Source of the DNA: JAGOTN01 sp964538345
GTDB taxonomy: Bacteria > Patescibacteriota > Minisyncoccia > Phycocordibacterales > JAACPR01
Direction: 5' to 3'
NCBI GenBank assembly: GCA_964538345.1
Contig: CAZIFF010000008.1
Coordinates: forward strand, 1 to 31,166
Length of the DNA stretch: 31,166 nucleotides
Below the pieces are notes generated by a model. The model was not told the DNA's origin. It was given only the letters and a program-made list of their open reading frames with translations, and did not search any database. The number at the start of each line of letters is the position of its first letter. Position 1 is the stretch's first letter. Positions 14,358 to 22,172 of the stretch are shown piece by piece. The translations under genes were made by a program, and so were the position numbers.

Positions 14358-14501
14358 AAAAAAGCCTCCGTTATCACATCACGAGAGGCCGGGTCGAAAC
14401 CCTACAAGGTCTTATGTTGCTAAAAGTTGGTTGTTTCTCTGATTCGCTCTGAATTTCGATTCGTCAGATACTACCTTGCTAACCAACACTTGTTTTTTTG
14501 A
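14358..14501 (-). ncRNA. Candidate structured small RNA
   Basis: An intergenic minus-strand unit with an extended -10 promoter just upstream and an intrinsic terminator at its end (GCCTC/GAGGC stem, 14364-14368 and 14385-14389, then a T-run). Between them a long hairpin is visible: outer stem TTGGTT/AACCAA, inner stem TCTGA/TCAGA, and then a small GGG-TTTCGA-CCC hairpin. Length is about 140 bases. I looked for signatures of RNase P RNA, SRP RNA and tmRNA and saw none, and there is no credible open frame. The family is unknown. Transcription is inferred only from the promoter and terminator pattern. Confidence 0.45.
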
Positions 14502-14508
14502 TTTTTAA

Positions 14509-14517
14509 ATTATAACA
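14509..14517 (-). promoter_or_regulatory. Extended -10 promoter of the candidate RNA
   Basis: On the minus strand the sequence TGTTATAAT is a perfect extended -10 (TGN plus TATAAT). No good -35 is seen, which is typical of extended -10 promoters. Confidence 0.5.
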
Positions 14518-14520
14518 AAA

Positions 14521-14605
14521 CTGAGTGTGATCTCAGCTGATTAATTCATAAACAGAAGTAACCTAATCGAACAGGGGTTATCTGTCTCAAGCTGAAATAA
14601 TCAGG
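14521..14605. repeat. Nested inverted repeats in an intergenic region
   Basis: CTGAG/CTCAG (14521-14525 and 14532-14536) is followed by an outer stem CTGATTA/TAATCAG (14537-14543 and 14598-14604). The outer stem encloses CAGA..TAACC/GGTTATCTG (14553-14563 and 14576-14584). The arrangement is more orderly than the AT-rich surroundings and could fold as RNA or as a cruciform. No gene is seen between 14605 and 14850; that stretch is plain AT-rich sequence. Confidence 0.4.
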
Positions 14606-14850
14606 TTCGTAAATATATAAACATATATTTAAAAAAAATCAAGCCCTACAAAAAAATATATCCAACAGGAGGGGAGAGAAGTGCCCTATTGAGAAATTTA
14701 TTTTTTTCAATTTTTATTTTTACAAATTATTTGAGGGAGTGCGTAGAAAAGTTGATGACAAAAGTTGGAGAATTTATTAATAGAAATATAGTATGGGCAA
14801 ATTTGTAGGGAAAATAGATTTGTGGTGTTATTGGTATGAAGAAAGCCAAC

Positions 14851-14897
14851 TGTGGATAACTATATACTATGTCGCACAATATATCTTTTGCGACATA
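14851..14897. other. DnaA-box sequence next to a 9-bp inverted repeat
   Basis: TGTGGATAA at 14851-14859 is the exact complement of the DnaA box TTATCCACA. Nine bases later an inverted repeat TATGTCGCA/TGCGACATA (14868-14876 and 14889-14897) encloses 12 AT-rich bases. Only one perfect box was found and no dnaA or dnaN is in the window, so calling this an origin is not justified. Confidence 0.35.
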
Positions 14898-15102
14898 ATA
14901 TATTATAATAAATAAAGCAAACAAAGGCTTTAATAATCCAGCCTTAATTCATTATGCTTTACTCCTCTATTAATCAATTAAAATAAAAATAAATAAATTG
15001 GTACCAATCGTCTTTTTGTTTATACGAACTTCCCTGAGCTTCTTTTCAAAAATTCGAAGCTTAAAATTGACCTAGGTTAAATTTAAAAAATAAAAGACGA
15101 TA

Positions 15103-15228
15103 CTTTGTATGCATCGAGTTGATGCTCTGAGTCAAAATTTGAAACTTATCAGGGGAGTCGGATCAGTTTATTTTTTTACACTCAGCTCCCCTATTTTTAT
15201 TTCTAAAATTTAGAGTAGGGGTTTTGTG
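15103..15228 (+). ncRNA. Second candidate structured RNA or leader
   Basis: TTGACC (15067-15072) and TAAAAG (15091-15096), 18 bases apart, could start a plus-strand transcript near 15103. It would contain GCATC-GAGTT-GATGC (15111-15125), then AGGGGAG (15151-15157), which can pair with CTCCCCT (15186-15192). The same CCCCTA can instead pair with TAGGGG (15216-15221), which is followed by TTTT. These are mutually exclusive stems. A wider inverted repeat ATCGTCTTTT/AAAAGACGAT (15007-15016 and 15092-15101) lies just upstream. A 34-codon open frame in this stretch looks random. Family unknown. Confidence 0.3.
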
Positions 15229-15245
15229 TAAAAAAATTTAAAAAA

Positions 15246-15503
15246 TTAATTTATAGGGTAGTCGCCTGTCTTAAAAATGTTTACGGCTTTCATGATAATT
15301 TCAATTGCAAAAGAAATTATTGCTAGAAAAATATTCCAAATCCATTGAAATGCCGGAAGACCATATTGTGTCCAAAGTGTTATTGGATTGTATCCTAAGA
15401 AAGCTAATATGATTGCAGCAATAATTATTAATCCTATGATTCTAAAAAAACCTCTTTGACTTCCCTCCTGGTTTTTAATTTTTTGAAAAATATTTTTATT
15501 CAT
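15246..15503 (-). CDS. Small two-helix membrane protein
   Basis: 85 residues with a basic N-terminus (MNKNIFQKIKNQEGSQRGF) and two hydrophobic segments (about 20-42 and 52-75). It is small and unassigned. Its start is preceded by an AT-rich stretch without a clear Shine-Dalgarno. It lies alone between the intergenic structured region and a divergent small gene. Confidence 0.55.
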   Translation of the reverse strand: MNKNIFQKIKNQEGSQRGFFRIIGLIIIAAIILAFLGYNPITLWTQYGLPAFQWIWNIFLAIISFAIEIIMKAVNIFKTGDYPIN

Positions 15504-15570
15504 AATAATTATTATACTTTATTCTGGATGTCTTTACATCAAGTCATTTTCGGTGTAGTTTTTATCTGAA

Positions 15571-15744
15571 ATGAGTGCACCAAACTTAACATCGCAAAAA
15601 ATTGAAATTTGTATCACTGAAGCACAAAAAGAGGTATTGAGAAAGAAACACCAAAAAGAAAGACCAGATCTCTCTTTTGATGATTTCTTCAATCAGGCTA
15701 TTCAGCAAGCAGTTGTTAAAATGGCCAGACAGAAAAAAAGCTAA
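15571..15744 (+). CDS. 57-residue hypothetical protein
   Basis: A short frame that begins MSAPNLTSQKIEICITEAQ and ends in a very basic tail (KMARQKKS), with no signal peptide. The composition, the TTTACA/TAGTTT promoter-like pair ahead of it and the terminator directly after it support a real gene. The middle (KERPDLSFDDFFNQAIQQAV) is helical. A beta strand followed by helices with a basic tail resembles a small ribbon-helix-helix regulator, but I cannot confirm this. Confidence 0.6.
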   Translation: MSAPNLTSQKIEICITEAQKEVLRKKHQKERPDLSFDDFFNQAIQQAVVKMARQKKS

Positions 15745-15750
15745 ATAATC

Positions 15751-15775
15751 CCACCGAATAATATGGTGGTTTTTC
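15751..15775 (+). terminator. Rho-independent terminator
   Basis: CCACC/GGTGG stem (15751-15755 and 15765-15769) with a T-run, 6 bases after the 57-residue gene and facing the end of the M23 peptidase gene. Confidence 0.75.
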
Positions 15776-15777
15776 TT

Positions 15778-17094
15778 TTAAAGCTCAGGCAGGTACTGCA
15801 TTGGATCAAGATATGAATCTTGAGAAGCTACTGGTGTTGTGGCGCCTGTGGCTGAACATCCTGTGGCACCTGCTTTGAATTCATTAAACTTAACAACCTG
15901 AACACCTTGTGATGCATAAAGTGTTAAATGAAGATGTGGACCAGTAGACACTCCAGAGTTGCCTGAAAGGGCTATATTGTCGCCTCTAGCCACAGTATCG
16001 CCAGGATTAACTAAAATGCTCGATAAATGAGCATAAAGGCTTGTAAGGCCATTATTGTGCTTTATAAGGACCCATTTACCCCAAGAATAACAACCTGGGT
16101 AAGCATCTGTGTTGCCGGTGGCTTGAATTGTGCCATCTAGGACCGCTTTTACCTTTGTGCCTATTGGTGTGCCAAAATCGACACCGTTGTGATATGGACG
16201 TCCATAAATACCTGGGTTTGTTTTAGCAAATTGAGTTCCACCGAATTGTTGAGTGATTCTGATACTGTCTAAAGGCCAACTCAAAACTCCGCGACCAGCT
16301 GTTGGAAAACTATCTGGATCAATTAAAGTTTTAATTTGAGATTCGAACTCTATCATCGCTGCTTCGAATTGTTTCTTCTGTTCAATTTTTTCTGCTAGAA
16401 GTTGTTGCTGAGTTTTTAATTCATTCTGTTTTGCTGTGAGTAATCTTTTTTGTTCACTTTCTGTAGCTGCTACAGATTCTTTTTGCCCAGATAAAAGTTT
16501 TTTGCTAGATTCTAATTCTTTTTTCTCTTCACTTTCTTCAGAGTATTTTTCTTTTAATTCAGAATTTATTTCTTTCAAAGAATTCAATTTATTTTGTATT
16601 TCATTTTGAAAGCTGCTTAATGATTCTATTTGATTCCAAAATTCTGAAAGATCGTCATATCCTAATATGTTTTCTATTAATGATTCTGATTCGAGTGCGT
16701 GTAATTGTCTTAATGCATCAGATAATGCTTCTGAATTTTTATTGAAACTAATTTCTTTGTCTTCAATTTCTAAATCTAATTTTTGTAAAGTTAAATTACT
16801 TTTTTCAATTTGGTTTTGAGTTAAAGAAATATCTTTATCAATTTTCCCTTTTGTTGCTCTTAGTGTCGCAACTCTAGCATCTATGGTATTTGCTTCAGCA
16901 GAAGTTGCTGAAACTTTTTTTTGCAAAGCTTCAATTTCTTTTTGGATTTCGTCTCTCTGGTCTTTTAGATTGCCTATCTTCCCTTCTAATTCTTTTATTT
17001 TTTCCTCGTCTGCTTTTGCTATTTCGGGAATTATAAATGCACTACTAAATATTGTTAGAAAAAATAGAAATAAAAATGCTAGCTTTTTAAGCAT
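15778..17094 (-). CDS. Secreted M23 peptidoglycan endopeptidase with coiled coil (EnvC/NlpD-like)
   Basis: 438 residues: signal peptide (about 1-28, ending AKA), a long coiled coil (about 29-250) and a C-terminal M23 LytM domain (about 275-395). The zinc ligands are visible in HNGVDFGTP (HxxxD) and GPHLHL (HxH), with LYAHL between them; all catalytic positions are present, so it should be active. A Thr/Ala/Ser-rich tail follows. The coiled-coil plus LytM layout is that of EnvC-type hydrolases that split septal peptidoglycan. Last gene of the truB-ftsW-murG-gltX operon; its start overlaps the end of gltX by 8 bases. Confidence 0.92.
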   Translation of the reverse strand: MLKKLAFLFLFFLTIFSSAFIIPEIAKADEEKIKELEGKIGNLKDQRDEIQKEIEALQKKVSATSAEANTIDARVATLRATKGKIDKDISLTQNQIEKSNLTLQKLDLEIEDKEISFNKNSEALSDALRQLHALESESLIENILGYDDLSEFWNQIESLSSFQNEIQNKLNSLKEINSELKEKYSEESEEKKELESSKKLLSGQKESVAATESEQKRLLTAKQNELKTQQQLLAEKIEQKKQFEAAMIEFESQIKTLIDPDSFPTAGRGVLSWPLDSIRITQQFGGTQFAKTNPGIYGRPYHNGVDFGTPIGTKVKAVLDGTIQATGNTDAYPGCYSWGKWVLIKHNNGLTSLYAHLSSILVNPGDTVARGDNIALSGNSGVSTGPHLHLTLYASQGVQVVKFNEFKAGATGCSATGATTPVASQDSYLDPMQYLPEL

Positions 17095-18448
17095 TTATTA
17101 ATTGTATTGCAAAATCTATTCTTAAGAAAGTCTCTTCTTTACCTAGGATATCTGATATTTCTATAGGGTCTGGACTTTGATCTCTTCCTGAAAGAGCGTA
17201 TCTAAAAGGCCACAGAACATTTCCTTTACCTTTTTCTTCTGCATATGGCCATATTTTTGACTTTATTTCTTCTTTGTTCCAAGTTGTTACATCTGTTAGG
17301 AGTTCTTTAATCTTTGAAAGATGTTCTTTTGATTCGTTTAAATCAGGAGATTTTTTCCATAACAATTTTTCTTTGTCGTATTTTGGAGAGTTTATAAAAT
17401 AATCTAATTCACCAGATTTGATGATTTCATCTATGTCTCCATATACTTCAATTCTTTCAAAAAGCATCGGGATTAATTTTTCTTTTATTTCTGAAGAACA
17501 ATTTAGATTTGCTAAACGATTTCTAATTTCAGTCTTAACACTCTCTGGATTTTCATTTTTAAGATATTGTTTATTAAACCAACGAAGTTTTTCTACGTTA
17601 AACACAGCGCCTCCCTTTTGTACTTTTTCTAATGAAAATTCTTTTATCAAATCATCTATGTTAAAAATTTCCTGATCTGTTCCGGGGTTCCATCCTAAAA
17701 ATGCTATGAAGTTTATTATTGCATCTTTGAAATATCCTCTATCTTTATAATAGGTTAAAGAAACTGTTTCTCCGTGTTTTCTTTTTGATAATTTTGATTT
17801 GTCTTCTGCCAACACAAGTGGAAGGTGTGCGTATATGGGTCTTTTTGCGCCTAATGCTTCTTGAATTAGGATTTGTCTTGGAGTATTTGAAAGATGTTCT
17901 TCTGCTCTAATAATATGAGTTACTCCCATTTCCATATCATCCACCACAACAGCTAAGTGAAATATAGGTTCATCTAATGATTTTGCAATAACAAAATCTC
18001 CGAGATCTGTTGTATCTACTTCTACTAATCCTCGAATCTTATCTTCAATAGTTACTTTTTTATTTGGATTTTTGAAACGAATTACAGAATCTCTTTGGCC
18101 TGCTTCTTTAACTTCTTCTTTTGAGACAAATGCATGTCCAGAATCAATTAATTGTTTTAAATATTTTTTGTGAATTTCTACTCGGTCTGATTGTTTGAAA
18201 AACTCATCATGCTTTATTCCAAGCCAGTTTAAATCTTCCACGAGTTGTGTGGTCCATTCATCTTTGCTTCTTTCTTTGTCGGTGTCTTCTATTCTTAAAA
18301 TAAATTTTCCATTATTTTGTCTTGCATATAAATAACTAAAAAGCGCAGTGCGAACTCCACCCATGTGCAAAAAACCAGTTGGTGAAGGTGCGAACCTTGT
18401 CACAACTTGTTCATTTTTTTTATTAAAAAGTTTTTTTAGGAAATTCAT
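17087..18448 (-). CDS. gltX: Glutamyl-tRNA synthetase
   Basis: 453 residues, class I. RFAPSPTGFLHMGGVRTALF carries the HIGH-type motif (HMGG), RIEDTDKERS the usual Glu-binding stretch, and KLSKRKHGE the KMSKS motif. The C-terminal anticodon-binding part is present and length is normal. It has a short basic N-terminal extension (MNFLKKLFNKKNEQ) ahead of the core. It charges tRNA-Glu (2603-2674), and possibly tRNA-Gln if the genome uses the GatCAB route, which cannot be seen here. Starts 1 base after the murG stop. Confidence 0.96.
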   Translation of the reverse strand: MNFLKKLFNKKNEQVVTRFAPSPTGFLHMGGVRTALFSYLYARQNNGKFILRIEDTDKERSKDEWTTQLVEDLNWLGIKHDEFFKQSDRVEIHKKYLKQLIDSGHAFVSKEEVKEAGQRDSVIRFKNPNKKVTIEDKIRGLVEVDTTDLGDFVIAKSLDEPIFHLAVVVDDMEMGVTHIIRAEEHLSNTPRQILIQEALGAKRPIYAHLPLVLAEDKSKLSKRKHGETVSLTYYKDRGYFKDAIINFIAFLGWNPGTDQEIFNIDDLIKEFSLEKVQKGGAVFNVEKLRWFNKQYLKNENPESVKTEIRNRLANLNCSSEIKEKLIPMLFERIEVYGDIDEIIKSGELDYFINSPKYDKEKLLWKKSPDLNESKEHLSKIKELLTDVTTWNKEEIKSKIWPYAEEKGKGNVLWPFRYALSGRDQSPDPIEISDILGKEETFLRIDFAIQLINA

Positions 18449-18449
18449 T

Positions 18450-19577
18450 TTATTCTTCGTGTTTAAGGATGATTTTTAAAATTGACTCTGCAATCAATCT
18501 TTCGGCATTTTCTTTACCAAAATTTTTGGCACGGTTTTTCATTGAATCACTAATACTTTCTGTAGATAGAATTCTATCAATTTCTTGCATTAGTACTGTA
18601 GGGGTTAAATTTGCCTCTTCTATTACTATACCTGCACCTGTTCTTGCGTAGGCATAAGCATTTTTTCTTTGATGATCACCATTTGTATCAGTGATTGGGA
18701 TAACAATAGCTGGAATTTGCCATTGTGCAACCTCGAATAAAGTTGAGCCACCTCGTGTAATAACTAGGTCCGCAACACCTGCAGACATCCTCATTGCTAC
18801 ATTGTTTAGATAAGAAAAAGGTTTGTATTTACCTAGCATTTTTTCATCGACAACTGTAACCTCTGATGTGTTTTTAACTTCTTCAAAATTAGATTTACCA
18901 GTCTGATGAATTACTTGGTATTTTTCTAAAAGTTGAGGAAGTATATCTAAGATTGCATCGTTGATTCTTTTTGCTCCTTGAGATCCACCTAAAACTAGAA
19001 TTGTTTTAAACTCAGAACTTAAATTTAAAAATTCGTAACCTCCTTCTGTAGATTTAAATTTAATTTCTCTTCGGATTGGATTACCTGTCCAAGCTGTTTT
19101 GTTTTTATCAAAATATTGAGCTGCTTCTCCATATGAAATTGCAATTCTTTTTGCAAATTTTGATGCCCAAAGATTTGATCTTCCTGGTGCACTATCTGAT
19201 TCATGTATAAACACTGGAATTCTTAAAATTCTCGCAGCAAACACTACTGGTACACTACCAAAACCACCCTTGCTAAAAACTATATCTGGATAAATCCAAA
19301 ACATTGTCCAAAGGGCTTTAACTATTCCAAAAAAAGTTACAAATGGATCAGTTATGTTTTTAGCAGATGAATATGTTCTTAGTTTTCCTGCGTATACTTT
19401 TTTGAAAATTATTCCTTCGTCGTAAAGAGCACCGTTGTTGTATGGTTCTGGTGCAAGAAAATACATTTGCGGTTCAATTAATTTATTTTCTTTTACAACT
19501 TGTCTTATTGCTTGGGCAACAGCAATAATGGGATAAAAGTGTCCACCTGTGCCTCCTCCTGTAAAAACAATTTTCAT
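18450..19577 (-). CDS. murG: UDP-GlcNAc:lipid I N-acetylglucosaminyltransferase MurG
   Basis: 375 residues with two GT-B Rossmann domains. The N-terminal GGGTGGHFYPIIAVA loop, the KGGFGSVPVVFAA segment, HESDSAPGRSN, the GGSQGAKRINDAI loop of the C-terminal domain, and ITRGGSTLFEVAQW with the later IPITDTNGDHQRKNA are all family signatures. It forms lipid II at the inner face of the membrane. It sits directly after ftsW (2 bases), the usual division and cell-wall order. Confidence 0.96.
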   Translation of the reverse strand: MKIVFTGGGTGGHFYPIIAVAQAIRQVVKENKLIEPQMYFLAPEPYNNGALYDEGIIFKKVYAGKLRTYSSAKNITDPFVTFFGIVKALWTMFWIYPDIVFSKGGFGSVPVVFAARILRIPVFIHESDSAPGRSNLWASKFAKRIAISYGEAAQYFDKNKTAWTGNPIRREIKFKSTEGGYEFLNLSSEFKTILVLGGSQGAKRINDAILDILPQLLEKYQVIHQTGKSNFEEVKNTSEVTVVDEKMLGKYKPFSYLNNVAMRMSAGVADLVITRGGSTLFEVAQWQIPAIVIPITDTNGDHQRKNAYAYARTGAGIVIEEANLTPTVLMQEIDRILSTESISDSMKNRAKNFGKENAERLIAESILKIILKHEE

Positions 19578-19579
19578 AA

Positions 19580-20689
19580 TTAATCAGTAGATTTTTGATA
19601 TCTGGAAATACTTAATAAAATTCCTGCTGCGCATAGTGTAAAGAATAAAGCTGTTCCTCCGTGACTAATAAATAATAGTGGTAAGCCAGACAAAGGGACA
19701 ACTCCTAACATTGCACCTATATTCCAAAAAGACTGTACAGTGATAAGTATAACAAGACCTACGACTACTAGTCTACCAAATCCTTCTGGTAAATTTCCGG
19801 CGATTCTAAGGCCACGCCAAGCAAATAATCCAAATAAAATTATTATTATAAATGCTCCGATAAAACCGAATTCTTCTGCTGCTACAGCGAAAACAGAGTC
19901 GCCAATTGGTTCAGGAAGGAAATTAAATTTTTGCAAACTCTGACCAAATCCTCTTCCGTTAAAACCACCAGAACCAATTGCTATCAGTGATTGTTGAATT
20001 TGATAACTAGATGAAAGAGATTTTTCACCTGGGTTTATAAAAGTCATAAGACGCTCTCTTATGTATGGTCTAGCTATTACTAAAGCTGATAATCCGATAA
20101 TTCCAATTAAAGCTAAAAGAAGAATGTGCTTCCATTTTGCACCTGATACCCAAAGCATTGCAGTCCCAGCTGACATCATTATTAAAAAAGTGTCAGTATC
20201 TTTTTGTAAGAGTGTAGTAAGTGCGACTAATGATGAAATTATTAAAAAAGGTATTATTCCAAATTTCATTGTTTGAATACCTTTCTTTCCTACTGTGGTA
20301 ATCCAAGTAGCTAAAAATAAAATGTAGCTAATTTTTAATATTTCAGATGGTTGGAATGATAATGGACCAATTAAAAGCCATCTAGTTGCGCCACCGGATG
20401 TTAATCCTAGTCCTGGAATAAAAACTAATAACATTGCCAATATTGAAAGCCCAAAAATCCATATAGAATATTTTCTCCAAATCTGAAAAGGTAATTTTGA
20501 AATTACTATTGCAGCAAGTGTTCCGCCTATTAATCCAAAAGATATTTGCTTTGTGATTATTGAAGAATATTTAACTTTGTCTTGTGCGGTAACCCCTAGT
20601 GATGCTGAAAGAAAAATAAAAAATCCTCCGATTGTAAGTATGGCTACTATTAGTAATAGTGGAAAATCAACTTTTTTGTCTCGAAGCAT
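19580..20689 (-). CDS. ftsW: FtsW/RodA-family septal peptidoglycan polymerase
   Basis: 369 residues with about ten membrane segments. Conserved family stretches are GATRWLLIGPLSFQPSEILK, SSYQIQQSLIAIGSGGFNGRGFGQ, FLPEPIGDSVFAVAAEEFGFIG and the C-terminal VVPLSGLPLLFISHGGTA. The usual QPDLGT motif is QKDTDT here. SEDS proteins polymerise lipid II into glycan strands together with a class B PBP. Context beside murG favours FtsW over RodA. Begins 7 bases after the truB stop. Confidence 0.92.
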   Translation of the reverse strand: MLRDKKVDFPLLLIVAILTIGGFFIFLSASLGVTAQDKVKYSSIITKQISFGLIGGTLAAIVISKLPFQIWRKYSIWIFGLSILAMLLVFIPGLGLTSGGATRWLLIGPLSFQPSEILKISYILFLATWITTVGKKGIQTMKFGIIPFLIISSLVALTTLLQKDTDTFLIMMSAGTAMLWVSGAKWKHILLLALIGIIGLSALVIARPYIRERLMTFINPGEKSLSSSYQIQQSLIAIGSGGFNGRGFGQSLQKFNFLPEPIGDSVFAVAAEEFGFIGAFIIIILFGLFAWRGLRIAGNLPEGFGRLVVVGLVILITVQSFWNIGAMLGVVPLSGLPLLFISHGGTALFFTLCAAGILLSISRYQKSTD

Positions 20690-20696
20690 TTGAATA

Positions 20697-21419
20697 TTAT
20701 AACAGGATTTTTGTACGTTTTAGTTTTAGAAGTGTTGTAGGTGTTGGAAAATTCTCTGTTAGAGCTCTTATGTATGTTCCTGAGGATACCAATATTCGTA
20801 TTTCACAAGTTAAAAATTCTTTTTGTTCTTTTTTAAAAAATTCTGACCATTTTTCTAGTGTTTCTTTTTGGCGAAAATCTCCTTGGACTTTATTTATTGA
20901 TTCAAAGATATAATTTTTAAGATCTTGGGAATTTATATTTTCATATTTTAATATCTCAATCTCTTTTATATTTACTTCTCTCGTTGGTCTTTCTATATCT
21001 GTGTTTCCGCGTTTAAAATATTCAAAAAGTTTAATTCCAAAAACTGTTTTAGATGAAAACCAAGGGTATTTTTGAGTTCTTATTTTTGTAAAAGATTCGA
21101 TAGATGCGGAAATTTCCCTTTGGGAAATTTCCGCGTCGCATTCACCCACATCTATTCGATTATTTATCAAACCCAAAACATCACCACTATCAGTACTTAC
21201 TCCAAATAAAAAAGTGGCAATATATTCTTTGTCTAATCCCAAAAACTTATCTCTATTTTTATTTTCTTCATCCACCATCACAATCATCTCGCCTTCTGCC
21301 ATAGGATCCAATCTTCCAGCATAAGAAAGTACAGAATTTTTTATTTCTGGCATCTCAATTCTTAATCTATTAAGGAATTCTAGCGGTGTTTCCCCTACTC
21401 TCTTGTCGGCTTTTATCAT
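20697..21419 (-). CDS. truB: Divergent TruB-type tRNA pseudouridine-55 synthase
   Basis: 240 residues. The catalytic Asp lies in AGRLDPMAEG, matching the TruB GTLDPxAxG motif with Arg in place of Thr. KEYIATFLFGVSTDSGD, QKYPWFSSKTVFGIKLFEY and SSGTYIRALTE are the other family motifs. The N-terminus (MIKADKRVGETPLEFLNRLR) differs from the normal LDKPxGxTS version, and the C-terminal PUA domain is missing. It modifies U55 of the tRNA T-loop. The segment CDAEISQREISAS is encoded by a perfect DNA palindrome. First gene of the operon with ftsW. Confidence 0.78.
   Translation of the reverse strand: MIKADKRVGETPLEFLNRLRIEMPEIKNSVLSYAGRLDPMAEGEMIVMVDEENKNRDKFLGLDKEYIATFLFGVSTDSGDVLGLINNRIDVGECDAEISQREISASIESFTKIRTQKYPWFSSKTVFGIKLFEYFKRGNTDIERPTREVNIKEIEILKYENINSQDLKNYIFESINKVQGDFRQKETLEKWSEFFKKEQKEFLTCEIRILVSSGTYIRALTENFPTPTTLLKLKRTKILL
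21106..21134. repeat. Perfect palindrome inside truB
   Basis: Two 13-base arms (GCGGAAATTTCCC and its complement, 21106-21118 and 21122-21134) enclose a 3-base loop. In TruB it reads AEISQREISA in frame, between the TDSGD motif and the QKYPWFSS motif, where the family varies in length. Confidence 0.8.
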
Positions 21420-21505
21420 TGACTATATATTGCCCTAATTTCATTATTTTGCTAGTTTTATTGTGAACCTTAAAGTCTAGAACCTTATTCAACAAAGTAA
21501 AAGAA

Positions 21506-22141
21506 ATGAAAAATAAACGCCTGTTTGAAAGTGTGATGTGTGCAGTGATGGTGCTCATTGCGGCAAGTTGCTCCTACGAGACCAGTGTTCCCGACGAGGA
21601 TTGGTTGAGTGATTCAAATACAACCAGTCAAAAAGCACTGGTGATTATTTTGGACACTTCTGGCTCGATGGAGGGTCAGAAAATGGTACAAGCCAAAGAG
21701 GCCCTTACCACCTACATCTCTTCTTTGGACAAAGATGTGCTTTGTGGATTGGTGACTTTTGGAGAAGGAGATTTCGAAATTGGGACCCCAAGACAAGAAA
21801 TCATTGATCATATCCAAAAGATAAACCCTTCTGGTGGTACCCCTCTGACGGATGCTGTCTTGAGTGCATACAAAATGCATGAAAAAATCAGGGAAGAATC
21901 GCCTATGGGCGAGTATCACATTGCTATCATCACCGATGGTGCAGCAAACAATTACATGACCCTGGGTGCATTGGTTAATCGGCTTATTTTAAGTAGACCG
22001 ATTGCTTTCACAACTATCGGATTTAAAATTGGAGGAGAGCATCCTCTTAATCGTCCAGGGATAAAATACCTGGAGGCAGACAATCTTGAGGATCTCGGTA
22101 GAGGTCTTCAGCAGATTCTGGTTGAGGAACCTCTTCAGTAA
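21506..22141 (+). CDS. von Willebrand factor A domain lipoprotein
   Basis: 211 residues. A lipoprotein signal peptide ends in a lipobox-like LIAASC (Cys22), then a short acidic linker and a vWA domain (about 43-205). The MIDAS metal site is complete: DTSGS (Asp50, Ser52, Ser54), a Thr in SGGTPLTDA (near 112) and Asp in ITDGA (near 144). Such domains bind protein partners through a divalent cation, here outside the membrane. The gene is on the strand opposite to all its neighbours and its sequence is visibly richer in G and C than the flanking genes, which suggests recent transfer. It has its own terminator. Confidence 0.85.
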   Translation: MKNKRLFESVMCAVMVLIAASCSYETSVPDEDWLSDSNTTSQKALVIILDTSGSMEGQKMVQAKEALTTYISSLDKDVLCGLVTFGEGDFEIGTPRQEIIDHIQKINPSGGTPLTDAVLSAYKMHEKIREESPMGEYHIAIITDGAANNYMTLGALVNRLILSRPIAFTTIGFKIGGEHPLNRPGIKYLEADNLEDLGRGLQQILVEEPLQ

Positions 22142-22152
22142 TCACACCTCAC

Positions 22153-22171
22153 AACCCTTCGGGGTTTTTTC
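22153..22171 (+). terminator. Rho-independent terminator
   Basis: AACCC/GGGTT stem with a TTCG tetraloop (22153-22166) and a T-run, just after the vWA gene. Confidence 0.9.
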
Positions 22172-22172
22172 T

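Noticed and set aside
14385..14412. GGGTTTCGACCC on the minus strand, resembling the GGTTTCGAC of tmRNA
   Set aside because: It is followed directly by a terminator, with no acceptor stem partner or tag-coding frame.
14727..14924. 65-codon minus-strand frame rich in Ile, Phe and Tyr
   Set aside because: Its composition is what AT-rich DNA gives by chance; no start signal is present, and it crosses the DnaA box and inverted repeat.
14922..14978. Possible tmRNA-like tag frame starting Ala-Asn-Lys
   Set aside because: No tmRNA 5' or 3' tRNA-like parts are present nearby and the frame does not end in the usual Ala-Ala tag.
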